Shown: positions 1-4,908 of the stretch, piece after piece | Layout: each line of letters opens with the position of its first letter | Numbering within the stretch: position 1 is the first letter of the stretch | Assembly: GCA_016206365.1 (NCBI GenBank) | Contig: JACQRR010000091.1 | Coordinates: forward strand, 1 to 8,229 | Length of the DNA: 8,229 nt | Reading direction: 5' to 3' | Source: Candidatus Roizmanbacteria bacterium | GTDB taxonomy: Bacteria; Patescibacteriota; Microgenomatia; UBA1406; GWC2-37-13 | Position numbers and translations under genes: made by a program | Notes under the pieces: generated by a model | What the model was told of the DNA's origin: nothing | Databases searched by the model: none | Seen by the model: the letters and a program-made list of their open reading frames with translations, nothing else

Positions 1-22
1 ACCATATCAAACTATACATTTT

Positions 23-161
23 TGTCATTGCGAGGAGTGGTGATTTTTAGTTGAAACGACGAAGCAATCTCATCACTATAACGAACTGAAACAGAGATTG
101 CGGAGTTTATCCCGAGCTGTTTTGAGATTGCTTTGGCCGATGAATCGGCCTCGCAATGACA
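23..161. repeat. Palindromic intergenic repeat, TGTCATTGCGAGG family
   Basis: The ends are a perfect 13-bp inverted repeat: TGTCATTGCGAGG at 23-35 and its complement at 149-161. A second inner pair, GAAGCAATCTC at 61-71 and GAGATTGCTTT at 124-134, matches in 10 of 11 positions. The unit could fold into a long imperfect cruciform. From memory, this TGTCATTGCGAGG...GAAGCAATCTC arrangement resembles dispersed intergenic palindromes in many bacterial genomes; it encodes nothing convincing. Family membership is recalled, not searched. Confidence 0.75.
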
Positions 162-226
162 GCGAGGGACCCCTCGCTCGCACTGATATACCCCTCTTAC
201 GCTGGTTTGTCCCGATTAAATCGGGA
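162..226. repeat. Two small palindromes in the intergenic spacer
   Basis: GCGAGGG (162-168) faces CCCTCGC (171-177) across two bases. TCCCGATTAAATCGGGA (210-226) is a perfect 17-base palindrome with a single central base. Neither is followed by a T tract, so they do not look like terminators. They lie between the larger repeat and the nuclease promoter, and the rest of 227-290 shows no gene-like signal. Confidence 0.55.
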
Positions 227-293
227 TCAAAGCAGCCTACAGTCCCTGTGGGATTAGAGGGAGTTATACTCGAGCAAATTCATTTGCAAGTGG

Positions 294-301
294 TATATAA
301 T
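294..301 (+). promoter_or_regulatory. -10 region of the nuclease gene (leaderless)
   Basis: TATAAT lies at 296-301, overlapped by TATATA at 294-299 with an upstream TGG (extended -10 style). No good -35 box is visible 16-18 bases upstream. Initiation about seven bases after the hexamer would fall at or next to the ATG at 309, predicting a leaderless mRNA. No Shine-Dalgarno sequence is present. Confidence 0.5.
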
Positions 302-308
302 AAATTTG

Positions 309-1001
309 ATGCAGGTCAAGTATAAACAACCCGTTTCAAAATTTATCATCTTTTTTGTTTCCCTGCTCCTTTTTCTCTCAGCCGGTTTGAATATTTATTT
401 TATTAAAAAAACAATCCCTTTTGGTAAAAAGTCAAATCAACTGGAATCTTTTAAAGCGGTAAAAGTTATCGATGGCGACACATTTGATACCGACGGTGGA
501 GACAGAATACGTCTCTCTGAGATTGATGCTCCGGAGTATCCCGAAGGCTGTATGGGAGAAGATGCGAAAGAAAGATTAGAAGGCCTCATTCTGAATTCTA
601 CTATATCAATTGACAAAATTGGAACCGACAACTTTGGCAGAACCTTGGCTTATGTCTATCGTGATCAACTTTTTATAAACGAAGTTCTTACCGAAGAAGG
701 TCTCGCCTATTTTAGGAAAGGCAAAGTAATAACAGCGAGTTCATTAATGATTGAAAAAGCTCAAGATAAAGCCATGTTGACCGCGCGAGGAGTCTGGTCA
801 AGCCTTTGTCAGACGAAAAAACAAGGCTGCGTAATAAAAGGCAATTATCGCTCGGCAGACAATACCCGTCTCTATCATACTCCAGATTGTTATAACTATG
901 ATAAGATTACAATACGGCCCGGTACATCAGACCGTTGGTTTTGCCGCGAAGAAGAAGCCAGCAAAGCTGGTTTCATCAAATCCCTTGATTGCCCGAAATA
1001 A
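309..1001 (+). CDS. Membrane-anchored thermonuclease (SNase-like) with Cys-rich C-terminal domain
   Basis: This is a staphylococcal-nuclease-fold endonuclease of about 230 residues. Residues 12-32 (from the ATG) form one hydrophobic segment, an anchor or uncleaved signal, so the catalytic domain should lie outside the cytoplasm. The SNase core spans about 50-168. DGDT carries Asp57, RLSEIDAPE supplies Arg68, Asp73 and Glu76, and NFGR supplies Arg111; these correspond to the Ca-binding and catalytic D21, R35, D40, E43 and R87 of Staphylococcus nuclease, so the site looks intact. The tail (about 174-230) has four Cys, the motif CVIKGN, a YHTPDC motif and WFC followed by a Glu-rich AG motif. It resembles the small domain named sunset in NCBI models; that name is from memory. 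A TTG at 306 is an alternative in-frame start, but the ATG fits the -10 spacing better. A likely role is degrading external DNA for nucleotide salvage. Confidence 0.85.
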   Translation: MQVKYKQPVSKFIIFFVSLLLFLSAGLNIYFIKKTIPFGKKSNQLESFKAVKVIDGDTFDTDGGDRIRLSEIDAPEYPEGCMGEDAKERLEGLILNSTISIDKIGTDNFGRTLAYVYRDQLFINEVLTEEGLAYFRKGKVITASSLMIEKAQDKAMLTARGVWSSLCQTKKQGCVIKGNYRSADNTRLYHTPDCYNYDKITIRPGTSDRWFCREEEASKAGFIKSLDCPK

Positions 1002-1025
1002 GAGATTAAAAAATTGATCTGATTC

Positions 1026-1048
1026 AAGTACTCTTCGAGTATTTTTTT
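1026..1048. terminator. Bidirectional intrinsic terminator
   Basis: An eight-pair stem (1026-1033 with 1037-1044, one G-U pair) and a three-base loop are followed by a run of T. The hairpin lies 24 bases after the nuclease stop. Read on the reverse strand, the same hairpin directly follows the stop of the decayed gene at 1047-1292 and is followed downstream by a TTTTTT run, so it probably served both convergent genes. Confidence 0.7.
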
Positions 1049-1292
1049 ATTTTGGTTTTTGAGCTTTACTACCAATTGTTACTGTACTTCCAACTTGTTT
1101 TCCATCTTCAAGTCCCTAGAAATTTGTATTTATCCCATGTTGAACAGTGTAGTTGTCTTATATAGAATTCCTAACCCTCCAATACTGAAGCCGGCCTCCG
1201 CTTTCATAATAAACGAGTTCAAAAGTTTTTAATATTTTTGTCGTTCTAGTATGATTTCCAACCTCTGGAGTTGGATATATTGTTATTACGAT
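1047..1292 (-). pseudogene. Decayed gene remnant, unknown protein
   Basis: Read in one reverse-strand frame, this stretch gives about 80 codons of ordinary-looking protein interrupted by two in-frame stops (TAA near 1159, TAG near 1117) and ending in a genuine-looking TAA at 1049-1047 right before the terminator. The coherent segments include YYESGGRLQYWRVRNSI and GLEDGKQVGSTVTIGSKAQK. The frame is closed upstream by TAG at 1295-1293, next to the tRNA block. Composition (polar, Gly/Thr/Val-rich, YW pair) suggests a secreted or beta-rich protein, but I do not recognise the family. The alternative is non-coding sequence that looks protein-like by chance; the terminator placement argues against that. 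Confidence 0.5.
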
Positions 1293-1371
1293 CTAAACTT
1301 TTGTTTTCAAATTTTGTGAGCTCGGCGAGACTCGAACTCGCAACCAGCGCCTTAAGAGGGAGACGCTCTTT

Positions 1372-1416
1372 ACCCGTTCAAACTTTCAGTGGTAAAATTA
1401 GAAAGTTTGCTCGGGT
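1372..1416. repeat. ACCCG/CGGGT hairpin element 1
   Basis: The arms ACCCGTTCAAACTTTC (1372-1387) and GAAAGTTTGCTCGGGT (1401-1416) pair except for a two-by-two internal loop just inside the terminal ACCCG/CGGGT. The loop spans 1388-1400. It is one of two tandem units that together interrupt the D-loop of the tRNA-Lys remnant. Confidence 0.7.
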
Positions 1417-1418
1417 TC

Positions 1419-1454
1419 ACCCGCGCAAATTTCCAACTCAAAATTTGTTCGGGT
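1419..1454. repeat. ACCCG/CGGGT hairpin element 2
   Basis: The arms ACCCGCGCAAATTT (1419-1432) and AAATTTGTTCGGGT (1441-1454) pair perfectly apart from the same two-by-two internal loop seen in the neighbouring unit, two bases away. The right flank TTCGGGTAAA is shared with the hairpin at 5973-6007, which points to one repeat family. Confidence 0.7.
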
Positions 1455-1467
1455 AAACCAGTTGAGC

Positions 1468-1579
1468 TAAAAATCTTGTAGTAATGTGAGTCCGGCGAGA
1501 CTCGAACTCGCAACCACCTCCTTAAGAGGGAGATGCTCTACCGGTTGAGCTACGGACCCTTTAGGTGGCAAGATTTTTA
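1468..1579 (-). mobile_element. tRNA-Lys cassette bounded by 11-bp inverted repeats
   Basis: TAAAAATCTTG at 1468-1478 and its exact complement CAAGATTTTTA at 1569-1579 bracket one intact tRNA-Lys. Total length is 112 bp, with arms of about 20 and 19 bases, close to the other tRNA cassettes in this window though the arm sequence differs. The inner boundary sits exactly at the D-stem of the tRNA-Lys remnant. The outer repeat contains the stop codon of the GIY-YIG gene. Calling it mobile is inference. Confidence 0.6.
1487..1559 (-). tRNA. tRNA-Lys(CTT), intact
   Basis: This is a 73-nt cloverleaf: acceptor GGGTCCG/CGGACTC (one G-U), D-stem GCTC/GAGC, anticodon stem TCTCC/GGAGG with loop CTCTTAA (anticodon CTT), T-arm GCGAG-TTCGAGT-CTCGC, discriminator A at 1487. 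No full CCA is encoded; the next bases are CA. It is the functional-looking copy adjacent to an interrupted tRNA with the same anticodon. Confidence 0.92.
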
Positions 1580-1837
1580 TTTTTGATTTTGAAAGTAATT
1601 TTTTAACACTTTTTTTAAATAATTTCTTCCCCATTGCGTTTTAAAAAACTTTTCTCTTGTTGTTGCGTCCTGTTGATTCAAATAAGCTTCATAGTAAATT
1701 AAAATAAATGGTTTTCTATGTTTTGTTGCTTCAACTTTTCCTTTATTATGATCATTAAATCTTCTTTTTAGATCATCAGAATAGCCATTATAAAGTTTTT
1801 GATCTCTCAAACTTTTCAAGACATAAACGTAAAACAT
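1577..1837 (-). CDS. Small GIY-YIG nuclease-domain protein
   Basis: This 86-residue protein is a single GIY-YIG endonuclease domain of the UPF0213 type. YVY at 3-5 and LYNGYS at 15-20 are the two core tyrosine motifs. LKRR (23-26) supplies the catalytic Arg, His30 follows, and YYEAY holds Glu50, the metal-binding Glu. The C-terminal REKFFK segment and a Lys-rich tail fit the family's usual length. The ATG lies 8 bases after the 3' end of the split tRNA-Arg, with no room for its own promoter, so it is probably expressed from the tRNA transcript; RNase Z cleavage would leave an almost leaderless mRNA. Its TAA falls inside the inverted repeat of the tRNA-Lys cassette. Such proteins are common and their role is unclear; homing-type cutting at these tRNA loci is a hypothesis only. 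Confidence 0.88.
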   Translation of the reverse strand: MFYVYVLKSLRDQKLYNGYSDDLKRRFNDHNKGKVEATKHRKPFILIYYEAYLNQQDATTREKFFKTQWGRNYLKKVLKNYFQNQK

Positions 1838-1883
1838 CTTTATGTGCTCTCGAGAGGAATTGAACCTCTACCACATGGTTCGA

Positions 1884-1990
1884 CCCGCCTGCTTTGAAAT
1901 GCGTCCCCAAGAGGAATCGAACCTCTATCCCTGGTTCCGAAGACCAGTGCTTTATCCGTTGAGCTATGGGGACAAAGCATTTCGGGCAGG
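1884..1990 (-). mobile_element. CCTGCCCG/CAGGCGGG tRNA cassette A
   Basis: This 107-bp insert has a left arm of 17 bases, a 72-nt tRNA-Arg and a right arm of 18 bases. The terminal CCTGCC pairs with GGCGGG (one G-U). Inside that, GAAATGC (1983-1977) pairs with GCATTTC (1902-1896, including the tRNA discriminator), or alternatively TGCTTTG (1979-1973) pairs with CAAAGCA (1896-1890). There is no clear target-site duplication. Two further members occur in the tRNA-Val block. Mobility is inferred from recurrence. Confidence 0.75.
1902..1973 (-). tRNA. tRNA-Arg(TCG), intact, nested
   Basis: The 72-nt gene has acceptor GTCCCCA/TGGGGAC, a short D-stem, anticodon stem CTGGT/ACCAG with loop CTTCGGA (anticodon TCG), T-arm AGAGG-TTCGATT-CCTCT and discriminator G at 1902. 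CCA is not encoded; CA follows. It lies wholly inside another tRNA-Arg with the same anticodon. Confidence 0.93.
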
Positions 1991-2031
1991 AGCCACGTAC
2001 TCCATCCGTTAAGCTACGGGAGCTAATTTAT

Positions 2032-2037
2032 ATTATA
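2032..2037 (-). promoter_or_regulatory. -10 box for the tRNA-Arg block
   Basis: On the reverse strand, TATAAT runs from 2037 to 2032. Initiation about seven bases on would be near 2025, two bases before the split tRNA-Arg. No clear -35 box is visible; the region upstream is already methyltransferase coding sequence. It overlaps the forward -10 box, making a very compact divergent promoter. Confidence 0.6.
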
Positions 2038-2039
2038 CT
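2034..2039 (+). promoter_or_regulatory. -10 box of the methyltransferase gene
   Basis: TATACT ends six bases before the ATG at 2046, so transcription should start at the start codon. No -35 match is evident. It is interleaved with the reverse-strand -10 box. Confidence 0.5.
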
Positions 2040-2045
2040 ATAGTT

Positions 2046-2594
2046 ATGGTCGGTATTATTTTATACTATCTGGTTATATTTGGCGAGTTAATTTTCGCAA
2101 TAGGATTTTCCATCGTCACCTTTTCTTTTATCTACTCGAGTCTTAAAGGATCTCCCTATGTTCCAACCAAAAAAAAAGAAATTGATTACATCCTAAAAAA
2201 TGCTAATTTAAACCCCGATCTAAACTTTCTTGAACTTGGTTGTGGAGATGGCAGGGTCTCAAGGCAAGCAGCCATGCGGTATAAAGTGAAGGCCCTCGGG
2301 GTAGACATCAACCCATTATTGGTATGGTACTCTAGATTGATATCAAAATTAGACGGCGTAGCAAATACAAAGTTTATAACAAAAAATATATTTGATACAG
2401 ACTTGTCACATGCCGACGTTCTCTATCTTTTTCTAATGCCAAAACTAATTGAGCTTATCGTTCCAAAATTAGAAAGAGAACTAAAAAAGGATGCTACCGT
2501 AATTTCGCACGGCTTTAAGATCGTAAAGTGGCAAAATCGGCTTCGCAAAAAAATAGATCACAAGCCTTTTCCGACTTACTTTTATCTTAAATAA
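2046..2594 (+). CDS. Membrane-tethered class I methyltransferase, FAM173-like
   Basis: This 182-residue SAM-dependent methyltransferase has a hydrophobic N-terminal helix (about 4-31) that anchors it to the membrane, so it should act at the inner face. Motif I is FLELGCGDGR (61-70), binding SAM. GVDINP (85-90) carries the acidic residue expected to contact the ribose, followed by a WYSR motif. The later FLMP motif and the segment KLERELKKDATVIS match the arrangement of the eukaryotic FAM173/ATPSCKMT protein-lysine methyltransferases (ELNPWLVWYSR, VPxMM, ARVI), including the N-terminal membrane segment. The substrate is therefore plausibly a membrane-protein lysine, but this is homology-level inference from memory. 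The start is set by the -10 box six bases upstream; there is no ribosome binding site. The MITE-like element follows 24 bases after the stop. Confidence 0.82.
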   Translation: MVGIILYYLVIFGELIFAIGFSIVTFSFIYSSLKGSPYVPTKKKEIDYILKNANLNPDLNFLELGCGDGRVSRQAAMRYKVKALGVDINPLLVWYSRLISKLDGVANTKFITKNIFDTDLSHADVLYLFLMPKLIELIVPKLERELKKDATVISHGFKIVKWQNRLRKKIDHKPFPTYFYLK

Positions 2595-2618
2595 ACAACA
2601 TCCTCAAGTACATAATCG

Positions 2619-2761
2619 GTAACCGTTCAGGATTTGACAAAACCTCTGTCATCCTGAACGAAGTGAAGGATCTCTGAACTTGTTTCAGGGAATCTCGCAT
2701 ACGCGAGAGATTCTTCGCTACGCTCAGAATGACAATTATTTGACTATTCCTGAACCGTTAC
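2619..2761. mobile_element. MITE-like element with 14-bp TIRs and 8-bp target duplication
   Basis: The terminal repeats GTAACCGTTCAGGA (2619-2632) and TCCTGAACCGTTAC (2748-2761) are inverted with one mismatch. The 143-bp unit is flanked by the direct repeat CATAATCG at 2611-2618 and 2762-2769, as expected for a transposase-generated duplication. It carries no ORF, so it would need a transposase in trans. It ends just upstream of the -35 box of the next gene. Confidence 0.78.
2647..2734. repeat. TGTCATCCTGAACGAAG palindromic repeat inside the MITE
   Basis: The arms 2647-2674 and 2707-2734 are inverted, matching in 23 of 28 positions, and begin and end with TGTCAT/ATGACA. Smaller stems lie between them, including TCTCGC/GCGAGA around 2693-2708. 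The motif resembles a widespread class of dispersed bacterial palindromes (recalled, not searched). A related piece occurs at the 3' end of the thrS reading frame. Confidence 0.7.
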
Positions 2762-2772
2762 CATAATCGAGT

Positions 2773-2801
2773 TTGACAAAATGCTAAATTTTCCTTATAG
2801 T
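2773..2801 (+). promoter_or_regulatory. Consensus promoter of the lysozyme-like gene
   Basis: TTGACA (2773-2778), a 17-base spacer and TATAGT (2796-2801). The predicted start of transcription (about 2808) coincides with an in-frame ATG, which decides the start codon in favour of 2808 over the upstream ATG at 2781, since 2781 would not be transcribed. Confidence 0.8.
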
Positions 2802-2807
2802 AAATTT

Positions 2808-3404
2808 ATGGCCAAAAAAATAGTTATTTATTTTTCTTCTTTTTTAGCGCTTCTCCTAATTAATTTTTTTTTGCTGGCTAATCTTACCTCAAGATTTGAT
2901 CGGCAAGTTGCCATCAATAGAATATTAGAAGAGATTGATGATAGCAACAATATTGCAAAACAGTTTAACTATTCTAACGCACCTTTTGCCTCGACACCTT
3001 TTGAAACCGAGGCAAAAGTCTCCGACGCAAGACCGGCCAATCTAAAAGCTTTTTTTAGAAAACACGGGTCTCCTCTCTATGACTATGCGGATCTTATTGT
3101 TGAAGAATCAGACAAGAATGGTTTTGACTACAGATTATTACCTGCAATAGCTATGCAAGAATCGACCCTCTGTCGGGCGATACCCTTTAATTCGCACAAC
3201 TGTTGGGGTTGGGGTATCTATGGAAATATAGTTACACAATTTTCTTCCTATGAAGAGGCGATTAAGACTGTAGCTACTGGTTTAAAAAAAGAGTATCTTG
3301 ATAAAGGACTTACTACAGCAACCAAAATAATGCAGAAATATACTCCTTCGTCTAACGGCAGCTGGGCATTTGCAGTTAATGACGTATTAAGAGTATTAGA
3401 ATAG
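2808..3404 (+). CDS. Membrane-anchored lysozyme-like / glucosaminidase-like protein
   Basis: This 198-residue protein has a hydrophobic segment at about 5-26 acting as a signal anchor, a variable linker (about 30-75), then a lysozyme-like domain (about 80-198). The motif LLPAIAMQEST places Glu118 where lysozyme-fold muramidases and glucosaminidases have their catalytic acid. It is followed by NCWGWGIYG, the aromatic turn typical of this group. Cys122 and Cys132 could form a disulfide. It probably cuts or binds peptidoglycan outside the membrane; bond specificity cannot be read here. A paralogue sits at 4904-5458 on the other strand. An ATG at 2781 would add nine residues but lies upstream of the predicted transcription start. 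The gene ends 8 bases from a convergent gene with no terminator between them. Confidence 0.8.
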   Translation: MAKKIVIYFSSFLALLLINFFLLANLTSRFDRQVAINRILEEIDDSNNIAKQFNYSNAPFASTPFETEAKVSDARPANLKAFFRKHGSPLYDYADLIVEESDKNGFDYRLLPAIAMQESTLCRAIPFNSHNCWGWGIYGNIVTQFSSYEEAIKTVATGLKKEYLDKGLTTATKIMQKYTPSSNGSWAFAVNDVLRVLE

Positions 3405-3412
3405 ATTAGATC

Positions 3413-3976
3413 TTACTGTATCGATCTTGCTGACTGAAGTTCTTGGGATAATGAATAGAGCGTACCTCTTTTCTTAGAGCGCGCCGTAAACAATGACCCT
3501 CTTTTCTTTTTTTTAGAAATCATGGCTTGAAGCCAGGTGCGAGATTCGCCGATTTTTGCACGTAAGGCTCGCAAGATACTTAATATTATCTCAAAGAAGC
3601 GAATGTGGTAGATGCCGGGCTTTTCGGGTAGAGACTCAAGCGAGAGTCTCTGAACGTCTTTGACTTCCTGCAGAAGTGACGCATCGGCTTTTTTAATAAA
3701 TTCTATTTCTTTTCGGATTTGTTCAGTTAGCTCCTTTATTTCTTTTTTGACAATTTCTAGCTCATAATATTGCTGATAATTAAAAAGAGAGAACTCTTTT
3801 CTTTGCTTTGGAATAGGTTTTTTTATTTCTCTTGGCCAGCCTAATTCTTCCGAGTAATTTTGATAATCGCCGCTTTTATTAGTAAAAATTTGATCAAATC
3901 CTTTTATCGACTCGACGGTGTTTTGGTTATCGAAAAGTTTTGACTTTTTATTTTTAGGACCTATAGCATTTGTCAT
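3413..3976 (-). CDS. DUF5660-like CPR protein of unknown function
   Basis: The protein has 187 residues. The first 80 are polar and probably disordered. A charged heptad-like helix (about 72-112, EIVKKEIKELTEQIRKEIE) suggests a coiled coil. The C-terminal third has the sequence PGIYHIRFFEIILSILR followed by two echoing basic motifs, KKKKRGSLF and SKKRGTLYSLSQE. This tail resembles the DUF5660 family that I associate with Microgenomates; the assignment is from memory. There is no signal or transmembrane pass beyond a moderately hydrophobic helix. It follows the trigger-factor gene but has its own promoter overlapping that gene's stop. A role near the ribosome is a guess from the neighbour and basic tail only. 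Confidence 0.65.
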   Translation of the reverse strand: MTNAIGPKNKKSKLFDNQNTVESIKGFDQIFTNKSGDYQNYSEELGWPREIKKPIPKQRKEFSLFNYQQYYELEIVKKEIKELTEQIRKEIEFIKKADASLLQEVKDVQRLSLESLPEKPGIYHIRFFEIILSILRALRAKIGESRTWLQAMISKKKKRGSLFTARSKKRGTLYSLSQELQSARSIQ

Positions 3977-3985
3977 TTACACAAA

Positions 3986-4014
3986 ATTATACTAAATGCT
4001 TAAGAGATAGTCAA
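3986..4014 (-). promoter_or_regulatory. Promoter of the DUF5660-like gene
   Basis: On the reverse strand, TTGACT (4014-4009), a 17-base spacer and TATAAT (3991-3986). Transcription would start near 3979, two or three bases before the ATG at 3976. The promoter overlaps the last codons and stop of the trigger-factor gene. Confidence 0.75.
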
Positions 4015-4870
4015 GAGTCTTCTGCTTTCGTAAAACCGAAGCGTAAAAATAAGAATTGGCTTTTGCGGCGTCTCTCTCTTTTATATCGGTGATGGAAGAA
4101 AAAAACTTTTCCAGATCCTGATTCTCCACTCTAATATTTTCTCTATCGGCTAATTCTGCTAGAATAAACTCCAGTTTGTAGGTTTGCTCAATTTCGTCTT
4201 TATATTTTTTTCTAAGTTCTTCCTGGGTTAGATTCTTGGATTTTAAATAAGTTTCGACAGTAAGGCCAATTTTTTGGATATCTGTAAGCAGATTGCTAAG
4301 CCTCTGATTTAGTTCCTCTTGGATCATAAGATCGGATATTTCGCATTTTACTTCCTTCAGAAGAGCTGTGAGGATAATGTTAAGAAGATTTTGCTGTCTC
4401 TGCGTCTTTTCTTTTTCAGAGAGTTCTTTTTGAGCGTCAGGTTTACCAGGAATCCATATGTCTTCTTTTTTTTGCTCTGACTTTAGCATTTTTAAAATTT
4501 CTTTATAGTTTCTCAACTCGATTATGGGCTTTTCTGCTAATGTTAATTTAATCTGCCAATCTTCTCCTTCTTTGGCTTTTACTAATTCGATTTTAGGAGA
4601 TATGACCGGTTTAAAATTCTCTTTTTTTATTATTTCCTGATAGATCTGGGGAATAAGTTTTCGCACAAGGTCCTCGTATACGGTCTCTTTTTTAAGATAT
4701 TTTTCGGCTATTCTCGGAGGTACTTTTCCTTTTCTAAATCCCTGCGCTTCTAGGTTTTGTATAAGTTTTAAAAATGCAGATTCGTATTCTTTATCAATAG
4801 TTTTTTTTGGAATATCAACAAGAATTTCGATAGTATTTTTAGCTAGTCGAGTAAATTTATGAGTATACAT
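3992..4870 (-). CDS. tig: Trigger factor lacking the PPIase domain
   Basis: This 292-residue ribosome-associated chaperone has an N-terminal domain (about 1-115) with the signature GFRKGKVPP at 44-52, the loop that docks on ribosomal protein L23 at the exit tunnel. Family members have about 430 residues with a central FKBP-type PPIase domain. Here residues 115-150 are a short Lys/Glu-rich linker, and the SurA-like helical substrate-binding arm (about 150-292) follows directly, so the PPIase domain is missing. Chaperone function does not require that domain in the E. coli protein. The ATG at 4870 has no strong ribosome binding site. A TATAAT about 33 bases upstream overlaps the stop of the preceding gene. 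The protein is basic and Glu/Lys-rich, like its neighbours. Confidence 0.88.
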   Translation of the reverse strand: MYTHKFTRLAKNTIEILVDIPKKTIDKEYESAFLKLIQNLEAQGFRKGKVPPRIAEKYLKKETVYEDLVRKLIPQIYQEIIKKENFKPVISPKIELVKAKEGEDWQIKLTLAEKPIIELRNYKEILKMLKSEQKKEDIWIPGKPDAQKELSEKEKTQRQQNLLNIILTALLKEVKCEISDLMIQEELNQRLSNLLTDIQKIGLTVETYLKSKNLTQEELRKKYKDEIEQTYKLEFILAELADRENIRVENQDLEKFFSSITDIKERDAAKANSYFYASVLRKQKTLDYLLSI

Positions 4871-4902
4871 ACTTAAATAACAGAACTTACGTACTTTTTA
4901 TT

Positions 4903-4908
4903 ATTATA
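4903..4908 (-). promoter_or_regulatory. -10 box for the trigger-factor gene
   Basis: TATAAT (4908-4903, reverse strand) overlaps the TAA of the upstream lysozyme-like gene. Initiation near 4896 would give a leader of about 26 bases, with no convincing -35 box or Shine-Dalgarno sequence. Confidence 0.45.

Larger units (their letters stand above)
1317..1467 (-). pseudogene. Interrupted, 5'-truncated tRNA-Lys(CTT)
   Basis: The reverse strand has a D-stem GCTC (1467-1464), a D-loop AACTGGT, an insertion of about 83 bases, then GAGC (1368-1365), anticodon loop CTCTTAA (anticodon CTT), T-arm GCGAG-TTCGAGT-CTCGC and acceptor strand CGAGCTC with discriminator A at 1317. The matching 5' acceptor strand (expected GAGCTCG) is absent, because an inverted-repeat cassette carrying an intact tRNA-Lys(CTT) abuts the D-stem instead. 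The anticodon stem TCTCC/GGCGC has two mismatches, whereas the intact copy has none outright. It is almost certainly non-functional. Confidence 0.8.
1845..2023 (-). tRNA. Split tRNA-Arg(TCG), host of a nested tRNA
   Basis: The 5' part is 2023-1991 and the 3' part 1883-1845, 33 plus 39 nt. Joined, they give a 72-nt tRNA: acceptor GCTCCCG/CGAGAGC (one C-A mismatch), D-stem GCTT/GAGT (with G-U pairs), anticodon stem CGTGG/CCATG, loop CTTCGAA (anticodon TCG) and T-arm AGAGG-TTCAATT-CCTCT, discriminator A. The interruption lies between U33 and the first anticodon base. The joined sequence aligns without gaps to the intact tRNA-Arg it contains, and both are 72 nt. Without splicing it cannot work; it may be a recent pseudogene. 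Confidence 0.82.

Noticed and set aside
98..325. 75-codon forward reading frame over the intergenic repeats
   Set aside because: It reads through a palindromic repeat and overlaps the nuclease start; composition follows the repeat, and no promoter or ribosome site fits.
437..631. Reverse reading frame within the nuclease gene
   Set aside because: It is antisense to the conserved SNase catalytic domain.
1372..1454. Group I or II self-splicing intron, or CRISPR array, in the tRNA-Lys
   Set aside because: The insert is only about 83 bp, far too short for a self-splicing intron core, and the units are hairpins without repeated spacers.
1271..1456. Forward frame with SARLELATSALRGRRS-like sequence
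   Set aside because: It is the antisense translation of the broken tRNA-Lys and its hairpins, a common false protein.
1569..1579. Terminator for the GIY-YIG gene
   Set aside because: The repeat partner lies 90 bases away beyond the tRNA, so no compact hairpin with a T tract forms at this place.
2781..2807. Upstream ATG as start of the lysozyme-like gene
   Set aside because: It lies between the -35 and -10 boxes of a consensus promoter, so it would not be on the transcript.
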